NCBI RefSeq assembly: GCF_026278345.1
Contig: NZ_CP111085.1
Span: forward strand, 3,179,501-3,243,500
DNA from: Tellurirhabdus rosea
Lineage (GTDB): Bacteria; Bacteroidota; Bacteroidia; Cytophagales; Spirosomataceae
Reading direction: 5' to 3'
Length of the DNA stretch: 64,000 nucleotides
Shown: piece after piece, positions 33,458-43,153 of the stretch
How the letters are laid out: every line of letters starts with the position of its first letter
Numbering within the stretch: the first letter of the stretch is position 1
Translations under genes and position numbers: made by a program
Notes under the pieces: model-generated
The model's input: the letters and a program-made list of their open reading frames with translations, nothing else
Databases searched by the model: none
Told to the model about the DNA's origin: nothing

Positions 33458-34675
33458 TCAGACAACCTCCACCGACGGCTGGGCCGCGTCCACCGGCTTC
33501 ACCGTCCGGGCGATGAAAATGCTGGCGAACATGACCAGGATGGAAGCGTAGCCCACCCAGTTGTAATGCAGCAACTGCCCGTTGGGCGCTTTGGTGACGA
33601 TCAGCCCCGCCCCGTACGTCGCCGCCGACTGGGCCAGCAGCTGTACCGACGAATTGAGGCTCATGAACCCGCCCCGGTGCTGCGGAAGCACCACCGACGA
33701 CGCAATCGCCTGCGTGGGAATCATGCGCCCGTTGGTGAAAATGAAGAAAATGCCCGACACGAACAGCACGTACGGGAGCGGCGCGGGCGGCATGGTCGTA
33801 ATCAGGTAGACGGGCAGTAGCGACAGCAACGCAAACACCACAAACACCGGGTACTTGCCGCGCCGGTCGGCCAGCCTGCCCACGAGCGGAGCCGAGAAAA
33901 TGGTCAGAAAGCCGCCGACGAAGTAAATCAGGTACAGCTGCTTTTCGGCAAAACCGACGTTGGCTACAAAATAGGGCGAGATGAACGGAATAATGCTGAA
34001 ATGGCCCAGCATGATGGTCATCGTCAGCCAGAGCGCCCGGAGCTGGTTCGGATTCTTCAGGATGGTCGTGATGGTCTCAAGCGGATTGTACCGGGCCGTC
34101 TGTGCCGCCAGGTGGGCGTCGAGCTTCGGTACAAAACGCAGAATCAGGCCCCAGACCAGGATGCCCAGCCCGCCCACGGCCAGAAACGGAGCGTGCCAGC
34201 TGATTTCGGTCGCCAGAAACAGGCCCGCCGGAACGCCCACGACCGAGGCCACCGAGAAGGCCGTCATAACTACGCCCATCGCCTGCGCCCGCCGCTCGTA
34301 CGGAAACCGGTCGGCCACAATCGACATCACCTGCGCGCCCAGTACCCCGCCGAACAGGCCCGCCGTGGTCCGCGCGGCAATCAGCAGGCCGTAGGTCGGA
34401 GCCAGACCGCAGGCCAGCGTCCCGATCACAAAGCCCGCATACGCCACCAGCACGACCTTCTTCCGGTCGAAACGGTCCACGTAGAACGAAGCCAGAAAGC
34501 CCGAAACGCCCGCACTCAGGCTGTAGGAAGACACGATCAGACTGAACTGCTGGGTGTTGATGTCAAAAAAGCGCATCAGCTGCGGCCCCAGCGGCATCAT
34601 GATCATAAAGTCGACGATGTGCGTGAAATTGATACACGCCATCACGAAGAGAAGAAGTTTTTCGGTGCGGGACAT
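33458..34675 (-). CDS. MFS transporter
   Basis: A 405-residue major facilitator with 12 predicted helices. The loop 2-3 signature is present as YVDRFDRKKVVLVAY, and the mid-loop repeat as GRLADRRGKYPVFVVFALLS. The N-terminal FTHIVDFMIMMPLGPQLMRF is typical of a drug/solute efflux subfamily. The substrate is not determinable. It faces the DUF2254 gene convergently and sits 9 bases upstream of nothing else on its strand but the TlpA-like gene ends 10 bases beyond its start, so the two may be cotranscribed. Confidence 0.9.
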   Translation of the reverse strand: MSRTEKLLLFVMACINFTHIVDFMIMMPLGPQLMRFFDINTQQFSLIVSSYSLSAGVSGFLASFYVDRFDRKKVVLVAYAGFVIGTLACGLAPTYGLLIAARTTAGLFGGVLGAQVMSIVADRFPYERRAQAMGVVMTAFSVASVVGVPAGLFLATEISWHAPFLAVGGLGILVWGLILRFVPKLDAHLAAQTARYNPLETITTILKNPNQLRALWLTMTIMLGHFSIIPFISPYFVANVGFAEKQLYLIYFVGGFLTIFSAPLVGRLADRRGKYPVFVVFALLSLLPVYLITTMPPAPLPYVLFVSGIFFIFTNGRMIPTQAIASSVVLPQHRGGFMSLNSSVQLLAQSAATYGAGLIVTKAPNGQLLHYNWVGYASILVMFASIFIARTVKPVDAAQPSVEVV

Positions 34676-34684
34676 AAAGAAAAA

Positions 34685-35926
34685 TTAAATCTTTTCGGCC
34701 ACCAGCTTATCCACCAGCCGATTGAAATCTTCCACAAACTTGTCGTAGTAAACGCCCGTTCCCGGACCGGAAAAGCCGGTGTGGATTTCGCGGACGTTGC
34801 CCCGTTTGTCGATGAAAATCGTGGTCGGGAAGCCCACGACCCGATTGATGGCCGGGAGCGTTCTGGAGGCGGCGGCCTTGTCGTTGGTGCCCGCCAGCAG
34901 AACCGGGTAGTCGATGCCGAAGCGGTTGATCATCCGCTGCAGTTTGGGAGCGGATTCCGTCAGGTCGGCCGATTTTTCGTAGGCGAGGCCCACAATTTCG
35001 ACGCCCCGGTTGCGGTTCTTTTTGTACCACGGACTCAGGTAATTCGTTTCGTCCATGCAGTTGGGGCACCACGAACCGAGAATCTGCACGATGACCACCT
35101 TGTTTTTGAAGCGTTCGTCCTGAAGCGAAACAGGCTTGCCGCTGACGTCCGGGAACGAGAAGGAAATCGTTTTGTAACCCGGTTTGAGGTAGGTCAGCGT
35201 CGTTTCGTCGGGCAGGGCGGCGGCCGGGTCGAGGCGGGCCGTCCAGCTTTCGTAGCCGGTCGCGCCGGACCAGAAACCGCCGGTCAGCGTCCCGTTGGGC
35301 TGGCGGCGGGCCTTGAACAGGAAAACGTGCGTGCCGTCGAAGCAGGAGAGCAGGAGGCTGTCGCCGAAGACGTTGCCTTCGAGGTAGCGGTAATCGCCCG
35401 TCGAGGTCAGGAACGTGCCGGTCACCTTGTTGCCGTTCTGGTTGAAGAGGCCCACGGCCCCGGTGCTGTCGCCTTCGGAGCGGAAGGTGGCGGCCCATTT
35501 GCCCGTCAGGTTGGCCGCGGCGGTTTTGCCTTCCGGTTCAAAGCGGTATTTCAGCCCGTGGTAGGCCGCAAACGGCATGGTGACGTATTCGTTGCCCGTG
35601 CGGCGGCGGCGGAAAATGCCTTCCAGCCGTTTGTTGCTGATTTTGGCGATAATTTCCGATTCAAAAAGGCGCATCGGAATCCGGAGCGTGTCGTTGCTGA
35701 CGGTGGCGGTGTCCATCCGGAGGCGTTCGGAGCCGTTGAGGGCGTAGACGGTATACGTCGCGCTGTCGGCGTTGGGCACAATGTCCAGCCCGAACGGCAG
35801 TTCGCCGCCTTTGGTCTGGAGGGTGGCCCGCCAGACGCCTTTCGGGACGCGGATTTTGGAATCGGAGGAACAGGCAATCAGGAACCAGCCGGTGGCTGCA
35901 AGGGTAAAGAGGAGCAGTCGCTTCAT
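34685..35926 (-). CDS. TlpA-family thiol-disulfide lipoprotein
   Basis: About 413 residues from ATG 35926 (MKRLLLFTLAATGWFLIAC), where the lipobox cysteine is at residue 19; the frame extends 33 codons further without meaning. A C-terminal thioredoxin domain has the redox motif WCPNC in QILGSWCPNCMDETNYL and the cis-proline region RVVGFPTTIFIDKRG. The preceding 230 residues form a beta-rich domain seen in Bacteroidota TlpA proteins. It is expected to reduce or oxidise periplasmic thiols. It lies upstream of the MFS gene on the same strand. Confidence 0.9.
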   Translation of the reverse strand: MKRLLLFTLAATGWFLIACSSDSKIRVPKGVWRATLQTKGGELPFGLDIVPNADSATYTVYALNGSERLRMDTATVSNDTLRIPMRLFESEIIAKISNKRLEGIFRRRRTGNEYVTMPFAAYHGLKYRFEPEGKTAAANLTGKWAATFRSEGDSTGAVGLFNQNGNKVTGTFLTSTGDYRYLEGNVFGDSLLLSCFDGTHVFLFKARRQPNGTLTGGFWSGATGYESWTARLDPAAALPDETTLTYLKPGYKTISFSFPDVSGKPVSLQDERFKNKVVIVQILGSWCPNCMDETNYLSPWYKKNRNRGVEIVGLAYEKSADLTESAPKLQRMINRFGIDYPVLLAGTNDKAAASRTLPAINRVVGFPTTIFIDKRGNVREIHTGFSGPGTGVYYDKFVEDFNRLVDKLVAEKI

Positions 35927-35981
35927 AAAAGACCAGTAGATTAATTCCAGTTGGGTATCGAAGAGGTCAAGGCGGATTTTG

Positions 35982-35989
35982 TAAGTTTG
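35982..35989 (+). promoter_or_regulatory. -7 box at the head of the dcw cluster
   Basis: TAAGTTTG fits TAnnTTTG exactly and is 29 bases upstream of the rsmH start. No good -33 element at the usual 19-21 base spacing is seen. Confidence 0.5.
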
Positions 35990-36018
35990 TAACGGACGAG
36001 CTGTTTTGATTAGTTCCA

Positions 36019-36930
36019 ATGACAAATACCACTTACCACGAACCGGTGATGCTGCAGCCCTGTATCGACGGGCTGAATCTGAAACCGGGCGGCACTTACG
36101 TTGACGTAACCTTTGGCGGCGGCGGCCATTCCCGCGAAATACTGAAGCAACTGGAAGGGGGCCGGCTGATCGTGTTTGATCAGGACCCCGACGCCCGCGC
36201 CAATGCCGAGGCCCTCGACGACCCGCGCCTGACGTTCGTGGCGGCCAATTTCCGGCACCTCAAACGCTATCTGCGGCTGTACAAGGCCGATCAGGTCGAC
36301 GGCATTCTGGCCGACCTGGGGATTTCATCCCACCAGATCGATACGCCCGAGCGCGGTTTTTCGACCCGCTACGAGGCCGAACTCGACATGCGGATGAACC
36401 AGATGGGCAACCTGACCGCCAAAAGCGTAATTAACCATTACCCGGAGGAAAAACTGCACCGGATTTTCGGGATGTACGGCGAAGTGACCAACGCCCGGAC
36501 GCTGGCCTCGGCCATTGTGACGGCCCGGCTGAACCGCCCCCTCGATACGGTCAACGACCTGAAAGCGGTGATGCAGCGGTACGCGCCCCGGGGCAAGGAA
36601 AACAAATATTTTGCGCAGGTTTTTCAGGCCCTCCGGATCGAGGTCAACGAAGAACTGGCCGTGCTGGAGGAATTTCTGGAGCAGATTCCCGACGCGCTGG
36701 CACCCGGCGGACGGCTGGTGGTGATGGCGTATCATTCGCTGGAGGACCGGCTCGTGAAGAATTTTATCAAAGCCGGAAATTTTCAGGGAATCGAGGACAA
36801 GGATCTGTACGGAAACGTCACGAAACCGCTGCAGTCCGTAACCCGAAAACCGATTGAAGCGTCCGCCGAGGAAGTGAGCCGGAACCCCCGGGCCCGGAGC
36901 GCGAAGCTGCGAATCGCTGAACGTATCTGA
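36019..36930 (+). CDS. rsmH: 16S rRNA (cytosine(1402)-N4)-methyltransferase
   Basis: A 303-residue methyltransferase, formerly MraW. The SAM-binding motif TYVDVTFGGGGHSREIL is near residues 27-43, and the family blocks DGILADLGISSHQID, RGFSTRYEAELDMRMN and VMAYHSLEDRLVKNFI are intact. It methylates C1402 in the 16S decoding centre. It is the first dcw gene here; no mraZ gene precedes it. A conserved C-terminal NPRARSAKLRIAER is present. Confidence 0.97.
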   Translation: MTNTTYHEPVMLQPCIDGLNLKPGGTYVDVTFGGGGHSREILKQLEGGRLIVFDQDPDARANAEALDDPRLTFVAANFRHLKRYLRLYKADQVDGILADLGISSHQIDTPERGFSTRYEAELDMRMNQMGNLTAKSVINHYPEEKLHRIFGMYGEVTNARTLASAIVTARLNRPLDTVNDLKAVMQRYAPRGKENKYFAQVFQALRIEVNEELAVLEEFLEQIPDALAPGGRLVVMAYHSLEDRLVKNFIKAGNFQGIEDKDLYGNVTKPLQSVTRKPIEASAEEVSRNPRARSAKLRIAERI

Positions 36931-36965
36931 GGGCGGTTCCAGCGTTATCGTGAAACAATCAATCA

Positions 36966-36979
36966 CGGGCTAAAGCCCG
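36966..36979. repeat. Short hairpin CGGGCTAAAGCCCG
   Basis: A 14-base hairpin between rsmH and ftsL, embedded in CACGGGCTAAAGCCCGCGG. It resembles a single degenerate unit of the palindromic array at 24733-24876 (CACGG..TAAA..CCGTG). Confidence 0.6.
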
Positions 36980-36987
36980 CGGATACA

Positions 36988-37386
36988 ATGGCTCAGAACA
37001 CCTACAAAACCCAGCCCAAGCCGCCCAAACCGCCCCGGAAGCGGGAGAGTCGGCTGTACAATTACCTCAACCGGACCTTCGGCCTCGAAAAGCTGATCGG
37101 GGAGGATAACCCGTGGCCGATCGAGCACTTCGGCCGGATTGTTTGGGTGGCGTTTCTGATCATTATTTACATCGGCTCCAATCACAACGCCGAACGGCTG
37201 GTCCGCAAGCTGCAGAAGACAAAAGCCGAAGTGGACGAGCTGCGGGCCCATTACACGACGTTGCAGGCCGCTTTCATGAAGACCGGCAAGCAGTCCGAAA
37301 TCCGGAAACAGGTGGAAGCGCTGGGACTGGGCGAAAGCCAGGTTCCGCCCCAGATTATCGTTGTCAAACCCGAAGAAGAACAATGA
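36988..37386 (+). CDS. ftsL: FtsL-like division protein
   Basis: A 132-residue bitopic protein: a basic, Pro/Lys-rich cytoplasmic N-terminus, one membrane helix (IVWVAFLIIIYIGSNHNAE), and a coiled-coil segment (LVRKLQKTKAEVDELRAHYT). Position between rsmH and ftsI and the overall plan identify FtsL, which links FtsQ and FtsB to the septal synthase FtsWI. Sequence similarity alone would be weak. The stop overlaps the ftsI start (ATGA). Confidence 0.88.
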   Translation: MAQNTYKTQPKPPKPPRKRESRLYNYLNRTFGLEKLIGEDNPWPIEHFGRIVWVAFLIIIYIGSNHNAERLVRKLQKTKAEVDELRAHYTTLQAAFMKTGKQSEIRKQVEALGLGESQVPPQIIVVKPEEEQ

Positions 37387-39653
37387 GCATGGGTAGCCAG
37401 AACGTTAAACAGGTTATTATCGGACGGGCACGGCTTGCGTCCATCGGCGTTACCATCTTTGCCCTGGCCATTATCGCCCGGCTGATTTACGTCCAGTATT
37501 ACCAGACCTTCAACGGCAAGCTCTGGAAAGACCGGATTTCGGGAACCCGCCTCAAACGGGAAGAAATTCCGGCCAGTCGGGGCAACATCTACGCCACCGA
37601 CGGGAGCCTGCTGGCAACCTCGCTGCCGTACTACAAAGTCGGGTTCGACCCCTGCGCTATCCGCGATTCGCTGACGTATTACAAATACATCGGGGTGGCC
37701 GCCCGGCAGTTTGCGGCTTATTTCGGGGACGCTCCGGCGGAGGTCTATCTGGAAAAATTCAACCGGGCGCGGGAGGAAGACGATCACCACGTACCGGTTC
37801 CCATCCGGCAGCGGCTGGTGACGTTCGAGGAGCGCCTGATGATGCGGGAATGGCCTTTTTTTCGCCGGGATACCATTATCAACAAGAAAGAAATCGACCG
37901 GGCCAAACGGGAAGGCGGCAAGGTGCCCGCCCCGGTTCGGCTGATCGGCGGCAAATTCGACGTGGTCTACCAGCGGTATAAGCCGTTTGGCAACATGGCC
38001 CTGCGGACGGTCGGCTACCTCAATGCCAAAGACGGTAACGGGCTGGTGGGCCTGGAAGCCAGCTTTCAGAAAGAACTGGCCGGTCGGAAAGGCATCAGCC
38101 TCGTCAAAACGCTGTCGCATGGCTACAAAATGCCGGTGGAAGACGGCTCGGACGTGAAGCCGGAGCCGGGAATGGATATTTACACGACGCTGGATGTCAA
38201 TTTTCAGGACATCGCCGAGGCGACCCTGCGCGAAAGTCTGGTGGCCAACAAGGCTGATAAGGGCTGCGTGCTGATTATGGACGTGCAGACCGGCGCCCTC
38301 AAAGCCGTCGCGAACCTGACCAACGTGAAGGGGCAGTACGTCGAGACGTTCAACCACGCCCTAGCGGGTCGCACCGATCCCGGTTCCACCTTCAAACTGG
38401 CGACGATGATGGCCCTGCTCGAAGACAAAGCCATTCGTCCGACGGATATTTTCGACGTGGGCGGGGGCAGCATCCGGTACCGGACCGTCACGATTTCCGA
38501 CGCCGGGCACCGGGGCTACGGCAAGATTTCGGCCCAGCAGATTTTCGAAAAATCGTCCAACGTCGGCATCCACCTGATGATGCAGAAGCACTTTTACAAA
38601 CAGCCCGAACGCTACCTGCGCTACCTGAACCAGTTCCGGCTGACCAAGCCGACGGGCTTCCAGATGAAAGGGGAGACCCCGCCGGTGATCCGGACGCCCT
38701 CGTCGAAGGGCTGGAGCAAGATTTCGCTGGCGTTTATGGCGTATGGCTACGAAATGCAGCTCACCCCGCTGCAAATGCTCACGTTTTACAATGCCGTGGC
38801 CAACGACGGCAAGTGGGTGCGGCCCATGATCGTCCGGGAAATCCGGAGCGGAGCGGACGTGGTGGAGGAGTTCAAGCCATACGTAGACCCTAACCCGATT
38901 GCCTCGGCGTCGACCATCCGGCAGGTGAAACGGATGCTGGAAGGCGTGATCACCAACGGCACGGCGCGCGGCATCGGCCGGACGCTGACCCACTACACCA
39001 TCGCCGGGAAGACCGGGACGGCTCAGAAACTCATCAACGGCCGCTACCAGCCCGGCATTTATTACACCTCGTTTATCGGCTATTTTCCCGCCAACAAACC
39101 CCGCTACAGCATGCTGGTGGTGGTGGACAGCCCGCGCGGCGACAACGTCGACCTGCTGATGGGCGGCGCGGTGGCGGCTCCGGTCTTCCGGGCGATTGCC
39201 GACCGGATCTTTGCCTACGACGTCACCATGCACACGCCCCTGAAGGGCCAGCCGAGCGCGCCGCTGAAAGGCGAGCCGATGGCCGGTCTGGCGACGGACA
39301 TGCGCACCATCAGCGCAGAACTGAATCTGCCGAGCCAACCCGATTCGGACGGCTGGGTGCGGACCGAAAGCGGCAGCCAGTGGCAGAAGCAACTGTCCAA
39401 AAACCGGGTGCCGGACCTGCGCGGCATGACCCTGCGCGACGCCCTGTACATGCTCGAAAACCGGGGTTTCTCGGTCCGCTTCCAGGGCGTCGGTAAGGTG
39501 GTGGCGCAATCGGTGGCTGCCGGCGAACCGCTGCCCCAGCCCCGAAAAATTACACTGACGCTGAAACCGTCTGCCCGACCGGATTCGCTGCTGAAACAGG
39601 AGCCACTTCCTCCGGTCACGCCCATTGCGATGGGGCCGGGAAGACGTAATTGA
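37383..39653 (+). CDS. ftsI: Penicillin-binding protein 3 / septal transpeptidase with PASTA domain
   Basis: A 756-residue class B PBP. One membrane helix (LASIGVTIFALAIIARLIYV) is followed by a dimerisation region and the transpeptidase domain: SxxK in DPGSTFKLATMMA, SxN in FEKSSNVGIHLMM, and KTGT in TIAGKTGTAQK. A single PASTA repeat closes the protein (VPDLRGMTLRDALYMLENRG). It cross-links septal peptidoglycan with FtsW. The ATG at 37383 overlaps the ftsL stop; the frame extends upstream only because ftsL is read in another frame. Confidence 0.96.
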   Translation: MSMGSQNVKQVIIGRARLASIGVTIFALAIIARLIYVQYYQTFNGKLWKDRISGTRLKREEIPASRGNIYATDGSLLATSLPYYKVGFDPCAIRDSLTYYKYIGVAARQFAAYFGDAPAEVYLEKFNRAREEDDHHVPVPIRQRLVTFEERLMMREWPFFRRDTIINKKEIDRAKREGGKVPAPVRLIGGKFDVVYQRYKPFGNMALRTVGYLNAKDGNGLVGLEASFQKELAGRKGISLVKTLSHGYKMPVEDGSDVKPEPGMDIYTTLDVNFQDIAEATLRESLVANKADKGCVLIMDVQTGALKAVANLTNVKGQYVETFNHALAGRTDPGSTFKLATMMALLEDKAIRPTDIFDVGGGSIRYRTVTISDAGHRGYGKISAQQIFEKSSNVGIHLMMQKHFYKQPERYLRYLNQFRLTKPTGFQMKGETPPVIRTPSSKGWSKISLAFMAYGYEMQLTPLQMLTFYNAVANDGKWVRPMIVREIRSGADVVEEFKPYVDPNPIASASTIRQVKRMLEGVITNGTARGIGRTLTHYTIAGKTGTAQKLINGRYQPGIYYTSFIGYFPANKPRYSMLVVVDSPRGDNVDLLMGGAVAAPVFRAIADRIFAYDVTMHTPLKGQPSAPLKGEPMAGLATDMRTISAELNLPSQPDSDGWVRTESGSQWQKQLSKNRVPDLRGMTLRDALYMLENRGFSVRFQGVGKVVAQSVAAGEPLPQPRKITLTLKPSARPDSLLKQEPLPPVTPIAMGPGRRN

Positions 39654-39663
39654 ACGAACGTAC

Positions 39664-41136
39664 ATGCAACTAACCGACCTTCTTTACAAAGTACCGCTCC
39701 AGTCGACTTCCGGGCCGATGAGCGTTGACATTACGGGCCTGACGATGGATTCCCGCCAGGCGGCGCCGGGCAGTTTGTTCGCCGCCATCCGCGGAACCCA
39801 GACCGACGGGCACCAGTTCATCCCGAAAGCGCTGGAACTCGGCGCAACGGCCATCCTCTGCGAACAATTGCCCGACGAACGGCCCGAAGGCGTGTCGTTT
39901 ATCCAGGTCGAAGATTCCGCCTACGCGCTCGGGCTGCTGGCGGCGACCTTCTACGGGCACCCGTCCCGGAAGCTGAAACTGGTGGGCGTGACGGGCACCA
40001 ATGGCAAGACCTCGACGGCGACGCTGCTGTTCCGGCTGTTCCGCAAACTGGGCTACCGGGTCGGGCTGCTGTCGACGGTGCAGAACCAGATCGACGAGGA
40101 AGTGATCCCGGCGACCCACACCACGCCCGACGTGATCAGCCTGAATGAACTGCTTCAGCGGATGCTGCACCACGGCTGTACCCACGTGTTTATGGAAGTC
40201 AGCTCGCACGCGGTGGTGCAGCACCGGATTACGGGTTTGCAGTTTACGGGTGGCATTTTTACGAACATCACGCACGACCACCTCGATTTTCACAAGACGT
40301 TCGACAATTACATCCGGGCCAAAAAAGGCTTTTTCGATGGACTTCCGGCCTCGGCGTTTGCCCTGGTAAACCTCGATGACAAACGGGGACTGGTGATGCT
40401 CCAGAACACGGCAGCCCGCAAGGAAACGTTTTCGCTCCAAACGCTGGGAACGTTCAAAGGCCGGATTCTGTCGGAAGGGCTTTTTGGACTGCACATGGAC
40501 GTCGATGGCCGGGAGGTCTGGTTCAAGATTACGGGCCGGTTCAACGCCTACAACCTGCTGGGCGTCTACGGCGCGGCTGTACTGCTGGGCGAAAACGCCG
40601 AGGACGTGCTGACCGAACTGTCGAGCATTTCGAGTCCGCCGGGGCGGTTCGAGACGGTGATTTCGGACAACGAGGTGGTCGGCATTGTCGATTACGCCCA
40701 CACGCCCGACGCCCTGCAAAACGTTCTCGAAACCATCAACGGACTGCGGCAGGGGGCCGAGAAGATCATCACGGTGGTGGGCTGCGGGGGCAACCGCGAC
40801 GCCGCCAAACGGCCCGTCATGGCCGAAATCGCCTGCAAATTCAGCGACCGGGTGATTCTGACCTCCGACAATCCGCGCTTTGAAGACCCGATGGCCATTC
40901 TGGAGCAGATGCAGGCCGGTGTTCCGCCGATTGACTTTAAGAAAACCCAGACTATCGTAGACCGCCGGGAAGCGATCCTGAAAGCCGTGCAGATGGCCGG
41001 GCCGCACGATGTCGTGCTGATTGCCGGAAAAGGGCACGAAACCTATCAGGAGATTCAGGGCGTCAAACACGACTTCGACGACCGTAAAGTGCTGCGGGAA
41101 GCCTTTGCAAAGAGTGAAATCGGACGGAGCGAATGA
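39664..41136 (+). CDS. murE: UDP-MurNAc-tripeptide ligase (meso-diaminopimelate type)
   Basis: A 490-residue Mur ligase starting at ATG 39664; earlier frame is ftsI DNA. The ATP-binding P-loop is VTGTNGKTSTATLLFR, the substrate motif is HTTPDVISLNELL, and the specificity motif DNPRFEDP indicates meso-diaminopimelate addition. VVGCGGNRDAAKRPVM is also typical. It adds the third residue of the peptidoglycan stem. The final codons (GRSE and stop) lie in an inverted-repeat arm. Confidence 0.97.
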   Translation: MQLTDLLYKVPLQSTSGPMSVDITGLTMDSRQAAPGSLFAAIRGTQTDGHQFIPKALELGATAILCEQLPDERPEGVSFIQVEDSAYALGLLAATFYGHPSRKLKLVGVTGTNGKTSTATLLFRLFRKLGYRVGLLSTVQNQIDEEVIPATHTTPDVISLNELLQRMLHHGCTHVFMEVSSHAVVQHRITGLQFTGGIFTNITHDHLDFHKTFDNYIRAKKGFFDGLPASAFALVNLDDKRGLVMLQNTAARKETFSLQTLGTFKGRILSEGLFGLHMDVDGREVWFKITGRFNAYNLLGVYGAAVLLGENAEDVLTELSSISSPPGRFETVISDNEVVGIVDYAHTPDALQNVLETINGLRQGAEKIITVVGCGGNRDAAKRPVMAEIACKFSDRVILTSDNPRFEDPMAILEQMQAGVPPIDFKKTQTIVDRREAILKAVQMAGPHDVVLIAGKGHETYQEIQGVKHDFDDRKVLREAFAKSEIGRSE

Positions 41137-41217
41137 GTAAAAAGCGGCTAACTTTGCGGCCGTTTGCAGTTGAATTACTCACCAGCCTGAAAAACTCACT
41201 CGTTCACTCATTCGCTC
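41127..41217. repeat. Inverted repeat overlapping the murE stop, with an embedded -7 box
   Basis: GAGCGAATGAGT (41127-41138) contains the murE stop and is repeated inverted as ACTCATTCGCTC (41206-41217), within a run of ACTCATTC-like units. Between the arms TAACTTTG (41149-41156) matches the -7 consensus and could drive mraY, whose start is 78 bases downstream. Confidence 0.6.
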
Positions 41218-41233
41218 ATTCAGTCATTAGCAT

Positions 41234-42457
41234 ATGCTTTATTACCTTTTCAGTTACCTCGACCAGAACTATAACTTTCCCGGGGCCGGGGTTTTCAAAT
41301 ACCTGTCGTTTCGGGCGGCGGCGGCCATTACGCTTGCTCTTCTGATTGCGGCTATTTTCGGCCGAAAAATCATCGACATTCTGCGTTCCAAGCAGATTGG
41401 CGAAGAAATCCGCGACCTGGGTCTGGAAGGACAGATGCAGAAACGCGGCACGCCGACGATGGGGGGCTTCATCATCCTGTGTTCGCTGCTGTTTCCGGTG
41501 CTGCTTTTTGCCAATATCAGCAATGTCTACATCGTGCTGCTGCTGGTATCGGCGGTCTGGACGGGCCTCATCGGCTTTCTGGACGATTACCTGAAGGTTC
41601 ACAAGAAAAACAAGGAAGGGCTGCACGGCCGGTTTAAGGTGGTCGGGCAGGTGGGGCTGGGCCTGATCGTGGGGCTGACGCTGTCGTTCAACGATTACGT
41701 CAAAATCCGGGTGTACGAAAAAACAACGCCGGCCGCGGCCATTCTCGGGCAGGAAACGTTCCGCGATGTGAAGTCCACGCTGACGACCATTCCGTTCCTG
41801 AAAAACAACGAGTTCGATTATAATTCGCTGCTCTTTGGCCTCGTGCCGGACCAGTACACCTGGATTATTTACACCATTGCCTGCATCTTCATCATCACGG
41901 CGGTGTCCAACGGGGCCAACATCACGGACGGCATCGACGGGCTGGCGGCGGGCACGTCCATCATTATCGGCCTGACGCTGGCGGTTTTTGCCTGGGTTTC
42001 CGGTACGAAGACCATCGCGCAGTATCTGAACATCATGTACATTCCGAACTCCGGGGAACTGGTTATTTTCTGCGCCGCTTTTGTGGGCGCGCTGATCGGG
42101 TTTCTGTGGTATAATTCGTACCCGGCGCAGGTGTTCATGGGCGATACGGGCAGCCTGATGCTGGGGAGCGTTATCGCCGTGCTGGCGCTGGCGGTGCGGA
42201 AAGAACTGCTGATTCCGATTCTGTGCGGTATCTTCTTCGTCGAACTGCTCTCGGTCATTCTGCAGGTGAGTTATTTCCGATACCAGAAAAAGAAGCACGG
42301 CATCGAGTACGCCCGGACGCACCGGCTGTTCCTGATGTCGCCGCTGCACCACCACTTTCAGAAGAAAGGCTACCACGAAGCCAAAATCGTTATCCGTTTT
42401 CTGATTATCGGCATTCTGCTGGCGGTCGCCTCGCTGGTGACGCTGAAATTGAGATAA
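41234..42457 (+). CDS. mraY: Phospho-N-acetylmuramoyl-pentapeptide-transferase
   Basis: A 407-residue multi-pass enzyme with about ten membrane helices. Active-site loops are intact: [56 protein letters not shown] and [18 protein letters not shown]. It transfers the muramoyl-pentapeptide to undecaprenyl phosphate to make lipid I. No murF gene precedes it. The next dcw gene, murD, is 6.6 kb away. Confidence 0.97.
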   Translation: MLYYLFSYLDQNYNFPGAGVFKYLSFRAAAAITLALLIAAIFGRKIIDILRSKQIGEEIRDLGLEGQMQKRGTPTMGGFIILCSLLFPVLLFANISNVYIVLLLVSAVWTGLIGFLDDYLKVHKKNKEGLHGRFKVVGQVGLGLIVGLTLSFNDYVKIRVYEKTTPAAAILGQETFRDVKSTLTTIPFLKNNEFDYNSLLFGLVPDQYTWIIYTIACIFIITAVSNGANITDGIDGLAAGTSIIIGLTLAVFAWVSGTKTIAQYLNIMYIPNSGELVIFCAAFVGALIGFLWYNSYPAQVFMGDTGSLMLGSVIAVLALAVRKELLIPILCGIFFVELLSVILQVSYFRYQKKKHGIEYARTHRLFLMSPLHHHFQKKGYHEAKIVIRFLIIGILLAVASLVTLKLR

Positions 42458-42598
42458 AGGAGGAAGGGGAAGGAGAGGGAGGACGGAGGGAGAAGAGGAG
42501 GAAACGCCCTCGAGTAGCAATGCTCTCTTTCTTCCCTCTCTTCCCTTTCCTCCCCTTTCCTCCTTTTCCTCCCCTTTCCTCCTTTTCCCTTGTTTTTC
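42455..42598. repeat. Purine/pyrimidine mirror-complementary tracts after mraY
   Basis: A purine tract (about 42455-42509) starts at the mraY stop codon and is followed by a pyrimidine tract (about 42519-42598). They could pair as imperfect inverted arms around a short core (GCCCTCGAGTAGCAATG). The layout resembles the inverted repeat at 1423-1920. Homopurine/homopyrimidine tracts could alternatively form triplex DNA. Confidence 0.65.
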
Positions 42599-42640
42599 AA
42601 AAATATACGCCCTATATTTGCACTCCCGTTTCCGGACGGG
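42590..42640 (+). promoter_or_regulatory. Promoter and leader hairpin of the rplM operon
   Basis: TTG (42590-42592), a 20-base spacer and TATATTTG (42613-42620) give the full Bacteroidota -33/-7 promoter. Shortly after, CCCGTTTCCGGACGGG (42625-42640) forms a hairpin followed by a T-rich run, which could be a ribosomal-protein leader or attenuator ahead of rplM. Confidence 0.7.
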
Positions 42641-42695
42641 ATTCTTTTTGTTCTTTGCAACCTGTTGTAATTCAATATATAATCTCCTGTAAATT

Positions 42696-43145
42696 GTGGA
42701 TACGTTAAGCTACAAGACCACCAACGTCAACAAAGCGACTGCGCAAAAAGGTTGGGTGGTTGTTGACGCGGAGAACTTGGTTTTGGGTCGTCTGGCGAGC
42801 CAGGTAGCCAAAATCATCCGTGGCAAACACAAGCCGAGCTACACGCCGCACGTCGATTGCGGCGACAACGTCATCGTCATCAATGCCGAAAAGATCAAAC
42901 TGACCGGCAAAAAGATGACCGATAAAGTGTATGTCCGTCATACGGGTTATCCCGGCGGCCAGCGCTTCACTACCCCGCGCGAAATTCTCGCCAAGCACCC
43001 CATCCGGGTCGTCGAGCACGCCGTGAAAGGCATGCTGCCGAAGAACCGTCTTGGCCGTCGGCTGTACACGAACCTGTACGTTTATGCCGGTAACCAGCAC
43101 CCGCACGCTGCTCAACAACCTCAAGAAGTAAAACTGGAACTCTAA
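42696..43145 (+). CDS. rplM: 50S ribosomal protein L13
   Basis: A 149-residue L13 of normal length. Family blocks are [24 protein letters not shown]-like [18 protein letters not shown], and [20 protein letters not shown]. Translation starts at GTG 42696 (MDTLSYKT). It is followed by rpsI, the usual rplM-rpsI order. It begins a translation block inserted between mraY and murD and has its own promoter. Confidence 0.97.
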   Translation: MDTLSYKTTNVNKATAQKGWVVVDAENLVLGRLASQVAKIIRGKHKPSYTPHVDCGDNVIVINAEKIKLTGKKMTDKVYVRHTGYPGGQRFTTPREILAKHPIRVVEHAVKGMLPKNRLGRRLYTNLYVYAGNQHPHAAQQPQEVKLEL

Positions 43146-43153
43146 GACGATAA

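Noticed and set aside
31531-33465. Long minus-strand frame of 644 codons opposite the YiaA-like and DUF2254 genes
   Set aside because: The protein is rich in Arg, Gln, His and Pro without any domain, and both plus-strand genes beneath it have clear families and membrane segments. It is a shadow caused by GC-rich codon use.
34001-35944. Long plus-strand frame of 647 codons opposite the MFS and TlpA-like genes
   Set aside because: No recognisable motif, biased Arg/Gln/Val composition, and both minus-strand genes have family signatures. Shadow frame.
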